Translations under genes and position numbers: made by a program
Notes under the pieces: model-generated
The model's input: only the letters and a program-made list of their open reading frames with translations
The model's database searches: none
What the model was told of the DNA's origin: nothing
Shown here: positions 15,814-24,255 of the stretch, one piece after another
Numbering within the stretch: the stretch's first letter is position 1
Layout of the letters: each line of letters opens with the position of its first letter
Source: Rhizobacter sp. OV335
GTDB taxonomy: Bacteria > Pseudomonadota > Gammaproteobacteria > Burkholderiales > Burkholderiaceae_C
DNA: 59,340 nucleotides
Direction of reading: 5' to 3'
Assembly (NCBI RefSeq): GCF_900142965.1
Contig: NZ_FRCQ01000037.1
Span: forward strand, 1 to 59,340

Positions 15814-17115
15814 TCAGTCCCCCGCCTCCCATTCGATCTTCGCCCCGAGCGCACACAGGTTCTCGACGAACTGCGGGTGCGCGCGCCGGATCGGCCCGGC
15901 ATTGCGGATCACCGAGCGGCCCGGGATGCTGGCCGCCAGCATCAGCAGCGCGATCGCGACGCGGATGATGTACGGGCTCTCGACCTCGGCCGGCGACAGC
16001 GGCTTGCCGCCGAAGGTGACGATGCGGTGCGGATCCGACTGGAACGCGTGCGCGCCGAACTTCGACAGCTCCGAGGTCCAGCCGAGCGCGCCGTCGTAGA
16101 CCTTGTTCCAGAACATCACGCTGCCCTGCGCACGCGTGCCGAGCGCGATGAAGATCGGCAGCAGGTCGACCGGCAGGTAGGGCCACGGCGCGGCCTCGAT
16201 CTTCGGCAGCATGTTCTGCGTGAACGGCTCGGCCACGCGCAGCGGTCCATCGACCACGGTGCGCGACCAGCCGTCCTCGTGCAGCACCTGCACGCCCAGC
16301 TTCGCGAAGCTGCGGTCGATCAGCGGGAACTGGTGCGGCGCGGTGTTGCGCACCCGCACGTCGCCGCCGGTGATCGCGCCGAGCGCGAGGAAGGTCACGA
16401 CCTCGTGGAAGTCGTCGGCGAAGCTGTAGTCGGCGCCGCCGAGCGCGTCGACGCCGTGGATCGTCAGCCGCGAGGTGCCGCAGCCCTCGATGCGTGCGCC
16501 GAGCTGGCGCATGAACTCGCAGAACTCCTGCACGTGCGGCTCGGAGGCGGCATTCATCAGCGTCGCGCTGCCTTCGGCGAGCGCGGCGCACAGCACGAAA
16601 TTCTCGGTGGTGGTGACCGACGCGTAGTCGAGCCAGTGGTCGGCCGCGCGCAGCGGGCCGTCGCTGCGCACGACCAGCGCGTCAGGCCGGCGCTCGACGC
16701 GCGCGCCGAAGCGCTGCAGCACCTCGACGTGCGGATCGATCTCGCGCACCCCCAGCGTGCAGCCCTGAACGTCGTTCTCGATGCGCGCGACGCCGAAGCG
16801 CGCCAGCAGCGGCGGCACCAGCATGATCGACGAACGCATCTCCTGTGGCAGGCGGTGCACCGTCTCGTCGAAGTTCGTGAGGCGGTGGTGCAGGTCGAGC
16901 AGGCCGGTCTTGAAGTCGATCTCGACCCGGCTGCCGAGCGAGCGGAACACGTCGAGGATCTTGCGCACGTCGGTGATGTCGGGCACGCGGCGCAGGCGCA
17001 CCGGCTGCCGTGTCAGCAGCGTCGCGCACAGGATCGGCAGCACCGCGTTCTTGTTGGCCGACGGGACGATGCGGCCCGACAAGGGCTGGCCGCCGTGAAC
17101 GATGAGGTGGGACAT
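15814..17115 (-). CDS. murA: UDP-N-acetylglucosamine 1-carboxyvinyltransferase (MurA-like)
   Basis: A 433-aa MurA/EPSP-synthase-fold protein. MurA transfers enolpyruvate to UDP-GlcNAc in the first committed step of peptidoglycan synthesis. Catalytic landmarks are kept: K22-N23 in SANKNAVLP, R94 in EMRSSI, C119 in GCTLGVR (the fosfomycin-reactive Cys), the D in LPVDLLP and the Arg in IRRAHPQF. The sequence is clearly divergent from the standard enzyme, and the usual Burkholderiales murA sits in the his region, so this may be a paralogue. The start at 17115 (MSHLIVHGG) is better than an 11-codon upstream extension. Convergent with the GyrI-like gene. Confidence 0.85.
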   Translation of the reverse strand: MSHLIVHGGQPLSGRIVPSANKNAVLPILCATLLTRQPVRLRRVPDITDVRKILDVFRSLGSRVEIDFKTGLLDLHHRLTNFDETVHRLPQEMRSSIMLVPPLLARFGVARIENDVQGCTLGVREIDPHVEVLQRFGARVERRPDALVVRSDGPLRAADHWLDYASVTTTENFVLCAALAEGSATLMNAASEPHVQEFCEFMRQLGARIEGCGTSRLTIHGVDALGGADYSFADDFHEVVTFLALGAITGGDVRVRNTAPHQFPLIDRSFAKLGVQVLHEDGWSRTVVDGPLRVAEPFTQNMLPKIEAAPWPYLPVDLLPIFIALGTRAQGSVMFWNKVYDGALGWTSELSKFGAHAFQSDPHRIVTFGGKPLSPAEVESPYIIRVAIALLMLAASIPGRSVIRNAGPIRRAHPQFVENLCALGAKIEWEAGD

Positions 17116-17214
17116 GGGACAGTGCGCGAGGCGCGCGGTGGTGGGCACCGGCCCACTGTCCCTGGCGTCGTCGAACGCCGGATGAAGCCTGTGTGAAGTG
17201 AGGCGGGCCGGGTG

Positions 17215-17448
17215 TCAGCCTTCGTAGCCTTCGACGGTTTTCTCGTCGCGCACCTTGGCGCTCGCCGGGTCTTCGCCGAACTCGCGCTTGGCGCGGCGCT
17301 GCCGCAGCAGGTCCCAGCACTGGTCGAGTTGGTGCTCGATGTGGCGGATGCGCTCGGCGTTCTGGCCGGGCGCCTTGGCGCCGTCGCGCAGGTGCTGCTC
17401 CTCGTCGACGAGGGCGCTTATGTGATCGAGGATCGATTTGTCGCTCAT
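17215..17448 (-). CDS. DUF2630 family small protein
   Basis: A 77-aa soluble, highly charged helical protein: ILDHISALVDEEQHLR, HIEHQLDQCWDLLRQRRAKRE, then VEGYEG at the end. These are the conserved blocks of DUF2630, found in actinobacteria and some Proteobacteria, of unknown function. AGGAG lies 5 nt upstream of the ATG on the minus strand. It stands between gspB and the murA-like gene with its own short upstream gap. Confidence 0.85.
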   Translation of the reverse strand: MSDKSILDHISALVDEEQHLRDGAKAPGQNAERIRHIEHQLDQCWDLLRQRRAKREFGEDPASAKVRDEKTVEGYEG

Positions 17449-17493
17449 GGCCGTTCTCCTGCAGTGGCGGATGAGCCGCAGCGTACGCCGGAA

Positions 17494-18183
17494 TCAGTAG
17501 CCGACGCTGTAGCGGTAGTTCTTGTAGCGCAGCACCGCCGACTTGAGCCGGATCTGCTCCAGGTGCAGGTTGGGCGCGATGGTGTCGCCCTCGTGGTAGA
17601 GCTGGCCGTTGACGATCAGCATGCGGCTCCCGCGGCTCGCGGAATAGCTGGCCCCGCTGATCGACAGCGCCGGCAGCTGGCGGCGCACGTCGTCGGGCAG
17701 CTCGCTCATCGGCACGGCCGGCGTCTCGTCGACGGCTGGCGTGGCGGGGCGTGCGGCTTCTCGCCTGGCGGGCACCGGCTTGCGCTGCGGCTTCTCGGCA
17801 GCGGGTGTGGCGCGTGCCGCGGTGGTCGTTGCGGATGCGGACGAGGCCACCACCGCTTCCGCGCTCGGTGCCAGGGCGGGCGCAGGCGCCGTCACCATCG
17901 CGGCGGGCGCGGGTGGCGCAGGGGCCGGTACCGGCTGTGGCGGCGGCGGGGCCGAGACGATCACCTCGATCGGCTTGTCGCGCCCGAACGCCATCCACGC
18001 GAAGACCACGATCAGCGCCAGCCCGAGCAGCGAGGCGACGAAGCCCCATCGCATGCCGCCGCGGCCATCGGGCATGTCGTCGTCATCGGCCGCGCTGCCG
18101 GCCGTCTGGGCATGCAGCCCGGGCACGCGGCCCCGTTCACGTTCGGAATCGGCGCGCCGCAGGGCATCGAGGATGTAGGACAT
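17494..18183 (-). CDS. gspB: General secretion pathway protein B
   Basis: A 229-aa inner-membrane protein. MSYILDALRRADSERERG is the diagnostic GspB N-terminus. One TM helix lies at about residues 46-67, followed by a Pro/Ala-rich periplasmic spacer and the C-terminal GspB domain (PALSISGASYS...RMLIVNGQLYHEGD). With GspA it helps the secretin GspD cross or assemble in the peptidoglycan for type II secretion. It is 11 bp downstream of gspA in the same operon. No other gsp gene is in the window. Confidence 0.92.
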   Translation of the reverse strand: MSYILDALRRADSERERGRVPGLHAQTAGSAADDDDMPDGRGGMRWGFVASLLGLALIVVFAWMAFGRDKPIEVIVSAPPPPQPVPAPAPPAPAAMVTAPAPALAPSAEAVVASSASATTTAARATPAAEKPQRKPVPARREAARPATPAVDETPAVPMSELPDDVRRQLPALSISGASYSASRGSRMLIVNGQLYHEGDTIAPNLHLEQIRLKSAVLRYKNYRYSVGY

Positions 18184-18194
18184 CGCAATGCCTC

Positions 18195-19898
18195 TCAGTG
18201 GACCAGGCCGTCGGCCTGCAGGCGCGGCTCGTCGACGCCGGTGGCGCGGTTGAGCTGCATGAAGGTGGTGGGGCCGGCGACGCCGTCGGCGGTGAGGCCC
18301 CAGGCCACCTGGAAGCTGGCGAGGCGCGATTTCAGCGCCGCGTTGAAGGCGGGGCCACCGCTCGGCGCGCTCGCGCCCTCGGCCCGTGCCACCAGCGTGG
18401 CCAGCGCCTCGACCACCGGCCCGGCGTTGCCCTCGTTCAGCGCCGACTGGTAGCCCTCGGGCGCGCGCCAGAAGGTCGCGAAATCGCCGCGCCACACCTT
18501 GGCCAGCGACAGCAGCGACACCGTCTGCGAGACGCCGCCGGCGCGCAGCGTCGCGGTCTGCGGCGTCAGCGCGGTCAGCAGCACGAAGACCGACTGGCCG
18601 GCGTCGTCGCGCAGCAGCAGGATGCCGGGGCGGCTCAGCTGGCGGATCAGCGCCAGCGTCGCCACGGTGCGGAAGCACAGCAGGTTCTCGCGCTGCGCGC
18701 TGGCGCAGGGGTCGGGCAGGTCGGCGGCGAGCTTCCAGGCCGGCGCCAGCTCGCGCCAGGCTTCCTTCTCGGTGCGCCACGCGGTTTTCATGCCGTCGCG
18801 CAGGTCGAGCGAGACCGCGCTGGCCGGCGGGGCGGCGGGCGTGGCGGCCGATGATGCGGCAGCCACCGCCGGGCGGGCCTTGTCCGGCGAACTCGCCGCC
18901 GACGCCGGGAACTGCGACGCCTGCGCATCGGGGTTGCCGCTCGAAGGCCGCCCGAGCCGCCCGTCGACCGCCCAGGCCACCATGCCCAGCAGCGCCGCGG
19001 CGCCGGCCGCGCCGAGCCCCCAGCGGGCCGCCTGCTGGAAGCGCGACGCAGCAGGCAGCGTCGCGTCGTCGTCGTGCGCCGAGCCGAACACCTCGGCCGC
19101 CGCCTTCTCGACGATGGCCTCATCGACCCGCGGCTGGCCTTGCCCGTAGGCGCCCAGCAGCGCGCGGTCGCACAGCAGGTTGATGCGCCGCGGCACGCCG
19201 CGCGACAGCTGGAAGATGCGGTGCCGCGCCGGCCGGTCGAAGGGCAGCGCGGTGCGCATGCCGGCCACGGCCATGCGGTGGCGGATGTATTGCGAGGTTT
19301 CCTTCTCGCTCAGCGCCTTCAGGTGGTAGCGCGCGATCACGCGCTGCGCGAGCTGCTCGAGCTGCGGCCGCGCCAGCATGTCGCGCAGCTCCGGCTGGCC
19401 GATCAGGATGATCTGCAGCAGCTTGCGCTCGGTGGTCTCGAGGTTGGTCAGCAGGCGCAGCTGCTCCAGCACGTCGGGCGACAGGTTCTGCGCCTCGTCG
19501 ATGATCAGCACATTGTTCAGGCCGATCGCGTGGGTGCGCAGCAGGAAGTCGTTCAGCGGGTCGAGGTAGTCCTTGACGGTCGGCGCGCCCGCGCCCTGGT
19601 GCTGGTACGGGATGCGGAATTCCTCGCACACCGTCTTCAGCAGCTCGAACACCGTCAGCTTCGGGTTGAAGATGTAGGCGACGTTGCAGCGCTTCGGGAT
19701 CTGCTCGAGGAAGCAGCGGCAGACGGTGGTCTTGCCGGCGCCGATCTCGCCGGTCAGCAGCACGAAGCCGCCGCCGCCGCGCACGCCGTACAGCAGGTGC
19801 GCGAGCGCCTCGCGGTGCCGCGCGCTCATGAACAGGTAGCGCGGATCCGGGGCGATCGAGAAGGGCTCCTGCTTGAGCCCGAAGAATGGCGCGTACAT
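18195..19898 (-). CDS. gspA: GspA/ExeA ATPase with peptidoglycan-binding domain
   Basis: A 567-aa protein. The N-terminal AAA ATPase starts YAPFFGLKQEPFSIAPDP, with Walker A GEIGAGKTT at 50-58 and Walker B VLIIDEAQN at about 130-138. A TM segment lies at about 290-312. The C-terminal periplasmic part ends in a PG_binding_1 domain (SFQVAWGLTADGVAGPTT). ExeA drives passage of the T2SS secretin through the cell wall with ExeB/GspB, encoded next. Length and architecture are normal. Transcription comes from the gap 19899-19993, which otherwise holds only the downstream flank of a small ORF. Confidence 0.93.
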   Translation of the reverse strand: MYAPFFGLKQEPFSIAPDPRYLFMSARHREALAHLLYGVRGGGGFVLLTGEIGAGKTTVCRCFLEQIPKRCNVAYIFNPKLTVFELLKTVCEEFRIPYQHQGAGAPTVKDYLDPLNDFLLRTHAIGLNNVLIIDEAQNLSPDVLEQLRLLTNLETTERKLLQIILIGQPELRDMLARPQLEQLAQRVIARYHLKALSEKETSQYIRHRMAVAGMRTALPFDRPARHRIFQLSRGVPRRINLLCDRALLGAYGQGQPRVDEAIVEKAAAEVFGSAHDDDATLPAASRFQQAARWGLGAAGAAALLGMVAWAVDGRLGRPSSGNPDAQASQFPASAASSPDKARPAVAAASSAATPAAPPASAVSLDLRDGMKTAWRTEKEAWRELAPAWKLAADLPDPCASAQRENLLCFRTVATLALIRQLSRPGILLLRDDAGQSVFVLLTALTPQTATLRAGGVSQTVSLLSLAKVWRGDFATFWRAPEGYQSALNEGNAGPVVEALATLVARAEGASAPSGGPAFNAALKSRLASFQVAWGLTADGVAGPTTFMQLNRATGVDEPRLQADGLVH

Positions 19899-19993
19899 GG
19901 GGGGCGGTGTGACGGTGCGAGCGGGCCGGTGCGGCCCCGCGCAGTCTATCGCCGCCCGCGGTGCAAGCGAACGATCAGCTCAGACGATCTCGC

Positions 19994-20116
19994 TCAGACG
20001 AACGAGTGGGCGAAGCCGACCAGGGCCATCGCGCCGGTCGCGAGTACCACCAGCACCCAGTTCGGCAGGAAGCCGTGGGGGACGGGGCGGGGGCGGTGAC
20101 GTTGTTTGTCAATCAT
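19994..20116 (-). CDS. Small single-pass membrane protein (40 aa), hypothetical
   Basis: A 40-codon ORF beginning MIDKQRHRPRPVPHGFLPNW, then one hydrophobic helix of about 18 residues ending HSFV. GGAG lies 5 nt upstream of the ATG, and the basic N-terminus followed by a TM helix fits a small inner-membrane protein with the N-terminus inside. It fills a gap between gspA and a pilin gene, on the same strand as both. I do not recognise a family. Confidence 0.5.
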   Translation of the reverse strand: MIDKQRHRPRPVPHGFLPNWVLVVLATGAMALVGFAHSFV

Positions 20117-20230
20117 GTGAACTCCATGTTTCTGGATCGCCCCGAAACCGCCGGAACGACCGTCTGGCGCGGGTTTTATCGGCCAGGTGACGACATGGAA
20201 GCGATCTTCGTGCCAGCTTTTGGGTGGCGG

Positions 20231-20722
20231 TCAGCGGCAGTTCACCGGCAGGAAATTGGGTGGCACGTCGGTCTTGTTGAGCCCCTTGGCCGTCATCTTG
20301 GCCGGCACGGCCGAATTGCCGCAGACCCAGGACACCGGCACGACCTGCGCGTCCTCGACCACCGCCGGGCGAAGCGTCAGCGTCTTGCCGCGGATCGCGC
20401 CGTTGGCCTGGTTGCCGAAGGTGATCTGGATCGCGCCCGATTCGACCGCCACCGAGCTGACCAGCGTGCTGACGATCTTGTCGCTGGCCGGCAGCCCGGC
20501 GGCGGCGTTGTCCAGCGGCAGGGTCTTGGTGGTGGCCCAGGCGGCGGCCACCGGCGCCTTCGCGATGTCGGCCAGCTTGACCGCGTCGACCAGCTGCCCG
20601 CGCACCAGCCGGCCCTGCATGCTGGGCACCGCCAGCGTCGCCAGGATGGCGATGACGGCCACGACGACCATCAGTTCGATCAGCGTGAATCCGCGCGAAG
20701 GGCGGTGGGAAGGTGCGTGCAT
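20231..20722 (-). CDS. Type IV pilin-like protein
   Basis: A 163-aa prepilin. Residues 10-32 hold the class III signal RGFTLIELMVVVAVIAILA with cleavage expected between Gly and Phe and Glu at mature position 5. The rest is a pilin globular domain with a C-terminal Cys pair (WVCGN... and ...LPVNCR) enclosing a likely disulfide loop. The ATG at 20722 is used; an in-frame extension upstream lacks family support. It could be a major PilA-type or a minor pilin. No pil operon is adjacent. Confidence 0.85.
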   Translation of the reverse strand: MHAPSHRPSRGFTLIELMVVVAVIAILATLAVPSMQGRLVRGQLVDAVKLADIAKAPVAAAWATTKTLPLDNAAAGLPASDKIVSTLVSSVAVESGAIQITFGNQANGAIRGKTLTLRPAVVEDAQVVPVSWVCGNSAVPAKMTAKGLNKTDVPPNFLPVNCR

Positions 20723-20869
20723 GCGGGCCTCGTAGCGATGGCGCATTCTGCCGTGGCGCGGGCGCCGCGCCGGTTTCGATCGGTGACCTGCGCCGGCTTG
20801 CCCTGCGGCGGCGGGCGGGTTAGAAACAGGCCCCATCCGGCACCCCTGCGCCGGCACCGCGGAGATTGC

Positions 20870-21736
20870 ATGGCCCGATTCGACCCCGACCGCCTCGACA
20901 AGCAATACAACAACCGGGCCCGCATCCCCGAGCACCCGGAGATCTTCGAGCGGTGGGCGAAGGCGTCGGCGCTGTCGCGCGACGGGCTGTCGAGGCGCCT
21001 CGACGTGCCCTACGGCGACGGCCCGAACGAGACGCTCGACATCTTTCCGTCGCCGCGCGCCGGCGCGCCGGTGCTGGTGTTCATCCACGGCGGCTGGTGG
21101 CGCTCGCTGGACAAATCCGAGCATTCCTTCGTCGCGCCGACCTTCGTGCATGCCGGCGCGATGGTGGTGGTGCCGAACTACGCGCTGTGCCCGGGCACGT
21201 CGGCGGCACCGGTGGGCATCGATTTCATCGCGCTGCAGATGGTGAAGGCGCTGGCGTGGGTGTGGCGCAACGCGGCGCTGTATGGCGGCGACCCGCTGCG
21301 CATCATCGTGGCCGGGCATTCGGCCGGCGGCCACCTGGCCGCGATGCTGCTGAACTGCGAATGGCCCCAGGTGGGCGCCGACCTGCCGCCCTACCTGGTG
21401 CGTGGCGCGCTGGCGGTGAGTGGCGTGTTCGACCTGGAGCCGGTGCGCCGCACGCCCTTCCTGGCGGCCGACCTGCGGCTCACGCCGGCGCTCGCCGCGA
21501 AGCTGAGCCCGGTGGCGATGCCGGCGCCGAACGGCGTGCTGTGCGCTGCCGTCGGGGCCGACGAGAGCGAAGAGTTTCTCGCGCAGAACGACGCCATCCG
21601 CACCGCCTGGGGCGAGCGCGCGGTGCCGGTGTGCGAGCGCATCCCCGGCACCAACCACCTGACCGTGCTGCACGACCTGGCGTCGCCCGACGGCCGGCTC
21701 AACCAGCTCACCCGCCAGCTGCTCGGCCTGGGGTGA
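20870..21736 (+). CDS. Alpha/beta hydrolase, kynurenine-formamidase-like
   Basis: A 288-aa esterase-fold protein with HGGWW as oxyanion loop (about residue 71), GHSAGGHL as nucleophile elbow and GTNHL carrying the catalytic His. The N-terminal DKQYNNRARIPEHPEI segment is typical of arylformamidase-type hydrolases, which cleave N-formylkynurenine; substrate here is inferred only. GGAG sits 5 nt before the ATG at 20870. It is transcribed divergently from the pilin across a 147-bp gap. Confidence 0.82.
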   Translation: MARFDPDRLDKQYNNRARIPEHPEIFERWAKASALSRDGLSRRLDVPYGDGPNETLDIFPSPRAGAPVLVFIHGGWWRSLDKSEHSFVAPTFVHAGAMVVVPNYALCPGTSAAPVGIDFIALQMVKALAWVWRNAALYGGDPLRIIVAGHSAGGHLAAMLLNCEWPQVGADLPPYLVRGALAVSGVFDLEPVRRTPFLAADLRLTPALAAKLSPVAMPAPNGVLCAAVGADESEEFLAQNDAIRTAWGERAVPVCERIPGTNHLTVLHDLASPDGRLNQLTRQLLGLG

Positions 21737-21794
21737 CCGGTTCGGCGATTTCTCGTCCTCGCGCTTTTACCGTCCTCGTTTACCCGCAGAAAAC

Positions 21795-21831
21795 ATAGCG
21801 GCCTGCTATGCATTGCATTGAAGCTTTGTAT
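21795..21831 (+). promoter_or_regulatory. OxyR-like tandem operator upstream of rubrerythrin
   Basis: ATAG-N7-CTAT (21795-21809) is followed after 7 bases by ATTG-N7-GTAT (21817-21831). This matches the four-half-site, 37-bp OxyR layout, with the first pair exact and the second 6 of 8. It lies 64 bp before the rubrerythrin ATG, a gene often induced by peroxide. The internal T and A of the OxyR consensus are not matched, so this is a candidate site. Confidence 0.5.
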
Positions 21832-21895
21832 TTGCCGCGCGCCGGCCAGCGCGCTACGGTTCGCCGGTCCCCTCATTCACTAGCAGGAGAGCGCC

Positions 21896-22315
21896 ATGGG
21901 ATTGAAAGGATCGAAGACCGAGCAGAACCTGAAGGACGCGTTTGCCGGCGAGTCGCAGGCCAACCGCCGCTACCTCTATTTCGCGAACAAGGCCGACATC
22001 GAAGGGCAGAACGACGTGGCGGCGCTGTTCCGCTCCACCGCCGAAGGTGAGACCGGCCATGCGCACGGCCACCTCGAATTCCTGGAAGTCGTGGGCGACC
22101 CGGCCACCGGGCTGCCGATCGGCTCGAGCCGGCAGAACCTGCTGGCCGCGGTGGCCGGCGAGACGCACGAGTACACCGACATGTACCCGGGCATGGCGCG
22201 ACAGGCGCGCACCGAAGGCTTCGACGAGATCGCCGACTGGTTCGAGACGCTGGCAAAAGCCGAGCGCTCGCACGCCAACCGCTATCAAAAGGCATTGGAC
22301 GCGCTGGTCGATTGA
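21896..22315 (+). CDS. Rubrerythrin-family di-iron protein (no rubredoxin domain)
   Basis: A 139-aa ferritin-like four-helix protein. Iron ligands appear as ExxxH-type motifs: FAGESQANRRY, TAEGETGHAHGH, AGETHEY and AKAERSHANRY. The C-terminal rubredoxin domain of classical rubrerythrin is absent. It probably reduces peroxide using electrons from a partner. It is the first gene of a three-gene operon: 4 bp to the FeS protein, then DUF3501. AGGAGA precedes the ATG. An OxyR-like site lies upstream. Confidence 0.9.
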   Translation: MGLKGSKTEQNLKDAFAGESQANRRYLYFANKADIEGQNDVAALFRSTAEGETGHAHGHLEFLEVVGDPATGLPIGSSRQNLLAAVAGETHEYTDMYPGMARQARTEGFDEIADWFETLAKAERSHANRYQKALDALVD

Positions 22316-22319
22316 CAGC

Positions 22320-23666
22320 ATGACCCGCGAAGGCAATCTCGAAGCGCCCACACGCCACCCGGTCGACTGGAAGAACCCGGCGTTCTACGACGAGGAGGCC
22401 TGCCTCCACGAGATGGAGCGCGTCTTCGACATTTGCCATGGCTGCAGGCGCTGCGTGAGCCTGTGCCAGTCGTTCCCGACGCTGTTCGACCTGGTCGACG
22501 GCAGCAAGACCGGCGAGGTCGACGGCGTCGCGAAGGCCGACTACGCAAAGGTGGTCGACCAGTGCTACCTGTGCGACCTCTGCTACATGACGAAGTGCCC
22601 GTACGTGCCGCCGCACCCGTGGAACCTCGACTTCCCGCACACGATGCTGCGCGCCAAGGCCATCAAGTTCAAGAAGGGCGGGGTCGGTGCCGGCGAGCGC
22701 TTCCTCGCGTCGACCGACGTGCACGGCCAGTTCGCCGGCATCCCGGTGGTGGTGCAGGTGGCGAATGCGCTGAACCGCACGAAGCCGATGCGCGCGCTGC
22801 TCGACAGCACGCTGCACGTGCACCCCGAGGCCTGGCTGCCCGACCTGGCCGCGAGCCGCTTCCGCTGGAGCGCGAAGAAGCAGGGCGCGGCGACTGTCGT
22901 GACGAACGGCGAGCGCACGCCGGGCAAGGTGGCGATCTTCTCGACCTGCTATGTCAACTACAACGAGCCCGGCATCGGCCACGACCTGCTGAAGGTGCTC
23001 GAGCACAACGACATTCCGTACACGATCGTCGACAAGGAGTCGTGCTGCGGCATGCCGAAGCTGGAGCTCGGCGACCTCGATGCGGTGGCGAAGCACAAGG
23101 AGGCCAACGTGCCGGTGCTGGCGCGCTACGCGAGCGAGGGCTTCGCGATCCTGAGCGCGATCCCGAGTTGCACGCTGATGTTCAAGCAGGAGCTGCCGCT
23201 GATGTTCCCGGACGATGCCGACGTGAAGCGGGTGCAGGCGGCGATGTTCGACCCGTTCGAGTACCTGATGGCCCGCCACAAGGACGGCCTGTTGAAGACC
23301 GACTTCAAGCAGCCGCTCGGCAAGGTGAGCTACCACGTGCCCTGCCACGGCCGCGTGCAGAAGATCGGCAAGAAGACCGAGGAGGTTCTGAAGCTGATCG
23401 GCCAGGCGGTCACGGTGCAGCTCAACACGGTGGAGCGCTGCTCCGGCCACGCCGGCACCTACGGCGTGAAGACGCCGACCCACCCGGTCGCGATGAAGAT
23501 CGGCAAGCCGGTGTTCAAGGCGATGGCGGCGAACGGGCCGGACTACATCAGCTCCGACTGCGCGCTGGCGGGGCACCACATCGCGCAGGGCATGGCGCAG
23601 CAGGGCGCGCCGGCCGCGACGCTCGCGCACCCGCTGAGCCTGGTGCGCATCGCCTACGGACTCTGA
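22320..23666 (+). CDS. Heterodisulfide reductase-related FeS protein (GlpC/HdrD-like)
   Basis: A 448-aa electron-transfer protein. Two N-terminal 4Fe-4S clusters are given by CHGCRRCVSLCQSFP and CYLCDLCYMTKCPYVPP. Two C-terminal CCG-type domains follow, with KESCCGMPKLELG as a canonical CCG and VERCSGHAGTYG as a modified CxG form. It probably passes electrons to the rubrerythrin encoded upstream, replacing the missing rubredoxin. The ATG at 22320 lies 4 bp after the rubrerythrin stop. Cytoplasmic; the electron donor is unknown. Confidence 0.88.
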   Translation: MTREGNLEAPTRHPVDWKNPAFYDEEACLHEMERVFDICHGCRRCVSLCQSFPTLFDLVDGSKTGEVDGVAKADYAKVVDQCYLCDLCYMTKCPYVPPHPWNLDFPHTMLRAKAIKFKKGGVGAGERFLASTDVHGQFAGIPVVVQVANALNRTKPMRALLDSTLHVHPEAWLPDLAASRFRWSAKKQGAATVVTNGERTPGKVAIFSTCYVNYNEPGIGHDLLKVLEHNDIPYTIVDKESCCGMPKLELGDLDAVAKHKEANVPVLARYASEGFAILSAIPSCTLMFKQELPLMFPDDADVKRVQAAMFDPFEYLMARHKDGLLKTDFKQPLGKVSYHVPCHGRVQKIGKKTEEVLKLIGQAVTVQLNTVERCSGHAGTYGVKTPTHPVAMKIGKPVFKAMAANGPDYISSDCALAGHHIAQGMAQQGAPAATLAHPLSLVRIAYGL

Positions 23667-23679
23667 CGGAGCGACCGAG

Positions 23680-24255
23680 ATGATCACGAAGGACAGCCTG
23701 CTGACGCTGGAGGCCTACGCGAAGATCCGCACTGCGCAGCGGCCGGCCTTCATCGCGCACCGCCGGCTGCGCTCGGTGGCGCTGGGCGAGCACGTCACCG
23801 TGCAGTTCGAGGACGAGCAGACGATCCGCCGGCAGATCCAGGAGATGCTGCACATCGAGAAGATCTTCGACGAGGACGGCATCCAGGGCGAGATCGAGGC
23901 CTACGCGCCGCTGCTGCCCGACGGCGGCAACTGGAAGGCGACGATGCTGATCGAGTACCCCGACGTGCACGAGCGCAAGCGCGAACTGGCGCGGCTGATC
24001 GGCATCGAGGACCGCATGTTCGTCGAGGTCGAGGGGCAGGCGCGCGTCTACGCGATCGCCGATGAAGACCTCGACCGCGAGACCGACGAGAAGACCTCGG
24101 CGGTGCACTTCCTGCGCTTCGAATTTCCGCCTGCCGCACGCGACGCGCTACGCGCCGGAGCGGCCTGCAAGCTGGGCTGCGACCACACGCACTACCCGGC
24201 GCACGTGGCGATCAACCCGGAGACGCTGGCTTCGCTGGCGGGGGATCTGCGCTAG
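23680..24255 (+). CDS. DUF3501 family protein
   Basis: A 191-aa soluble protein of unknown function. Recognisable blocks are LLTLEAYAKIR, VTVQFEDEQTIRRQIQEML, and a C-terminal AACKLGCDHTHYPAHV with a CxxxH-type possible metal site. DUF3501 regularly accompanies rubrerythrin and a GlpC-like FeS protein, as here. GGAG is 7-8 nt before the ATG. Its last 44 bp overlap the 3' end of the convergent hydrolase gene. Confidence 0.88.
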   Translation: MITKDSLLTLEAYAKIRTAQRPAFIAHRRLRSVALGEHVTVQFEDEQTIRRQIQEMLHIEKIFDEDGIQGEIEAYAPLLPDGGNWKATMLIEYPDVHERKRELARLIGIEDRMFVEVEGQARVYAIADEDLDRETDEKTSAVHFLRFEFPPAARDALRAGAACKLGCDHTHYPAHVAINPETLASLAGDLR

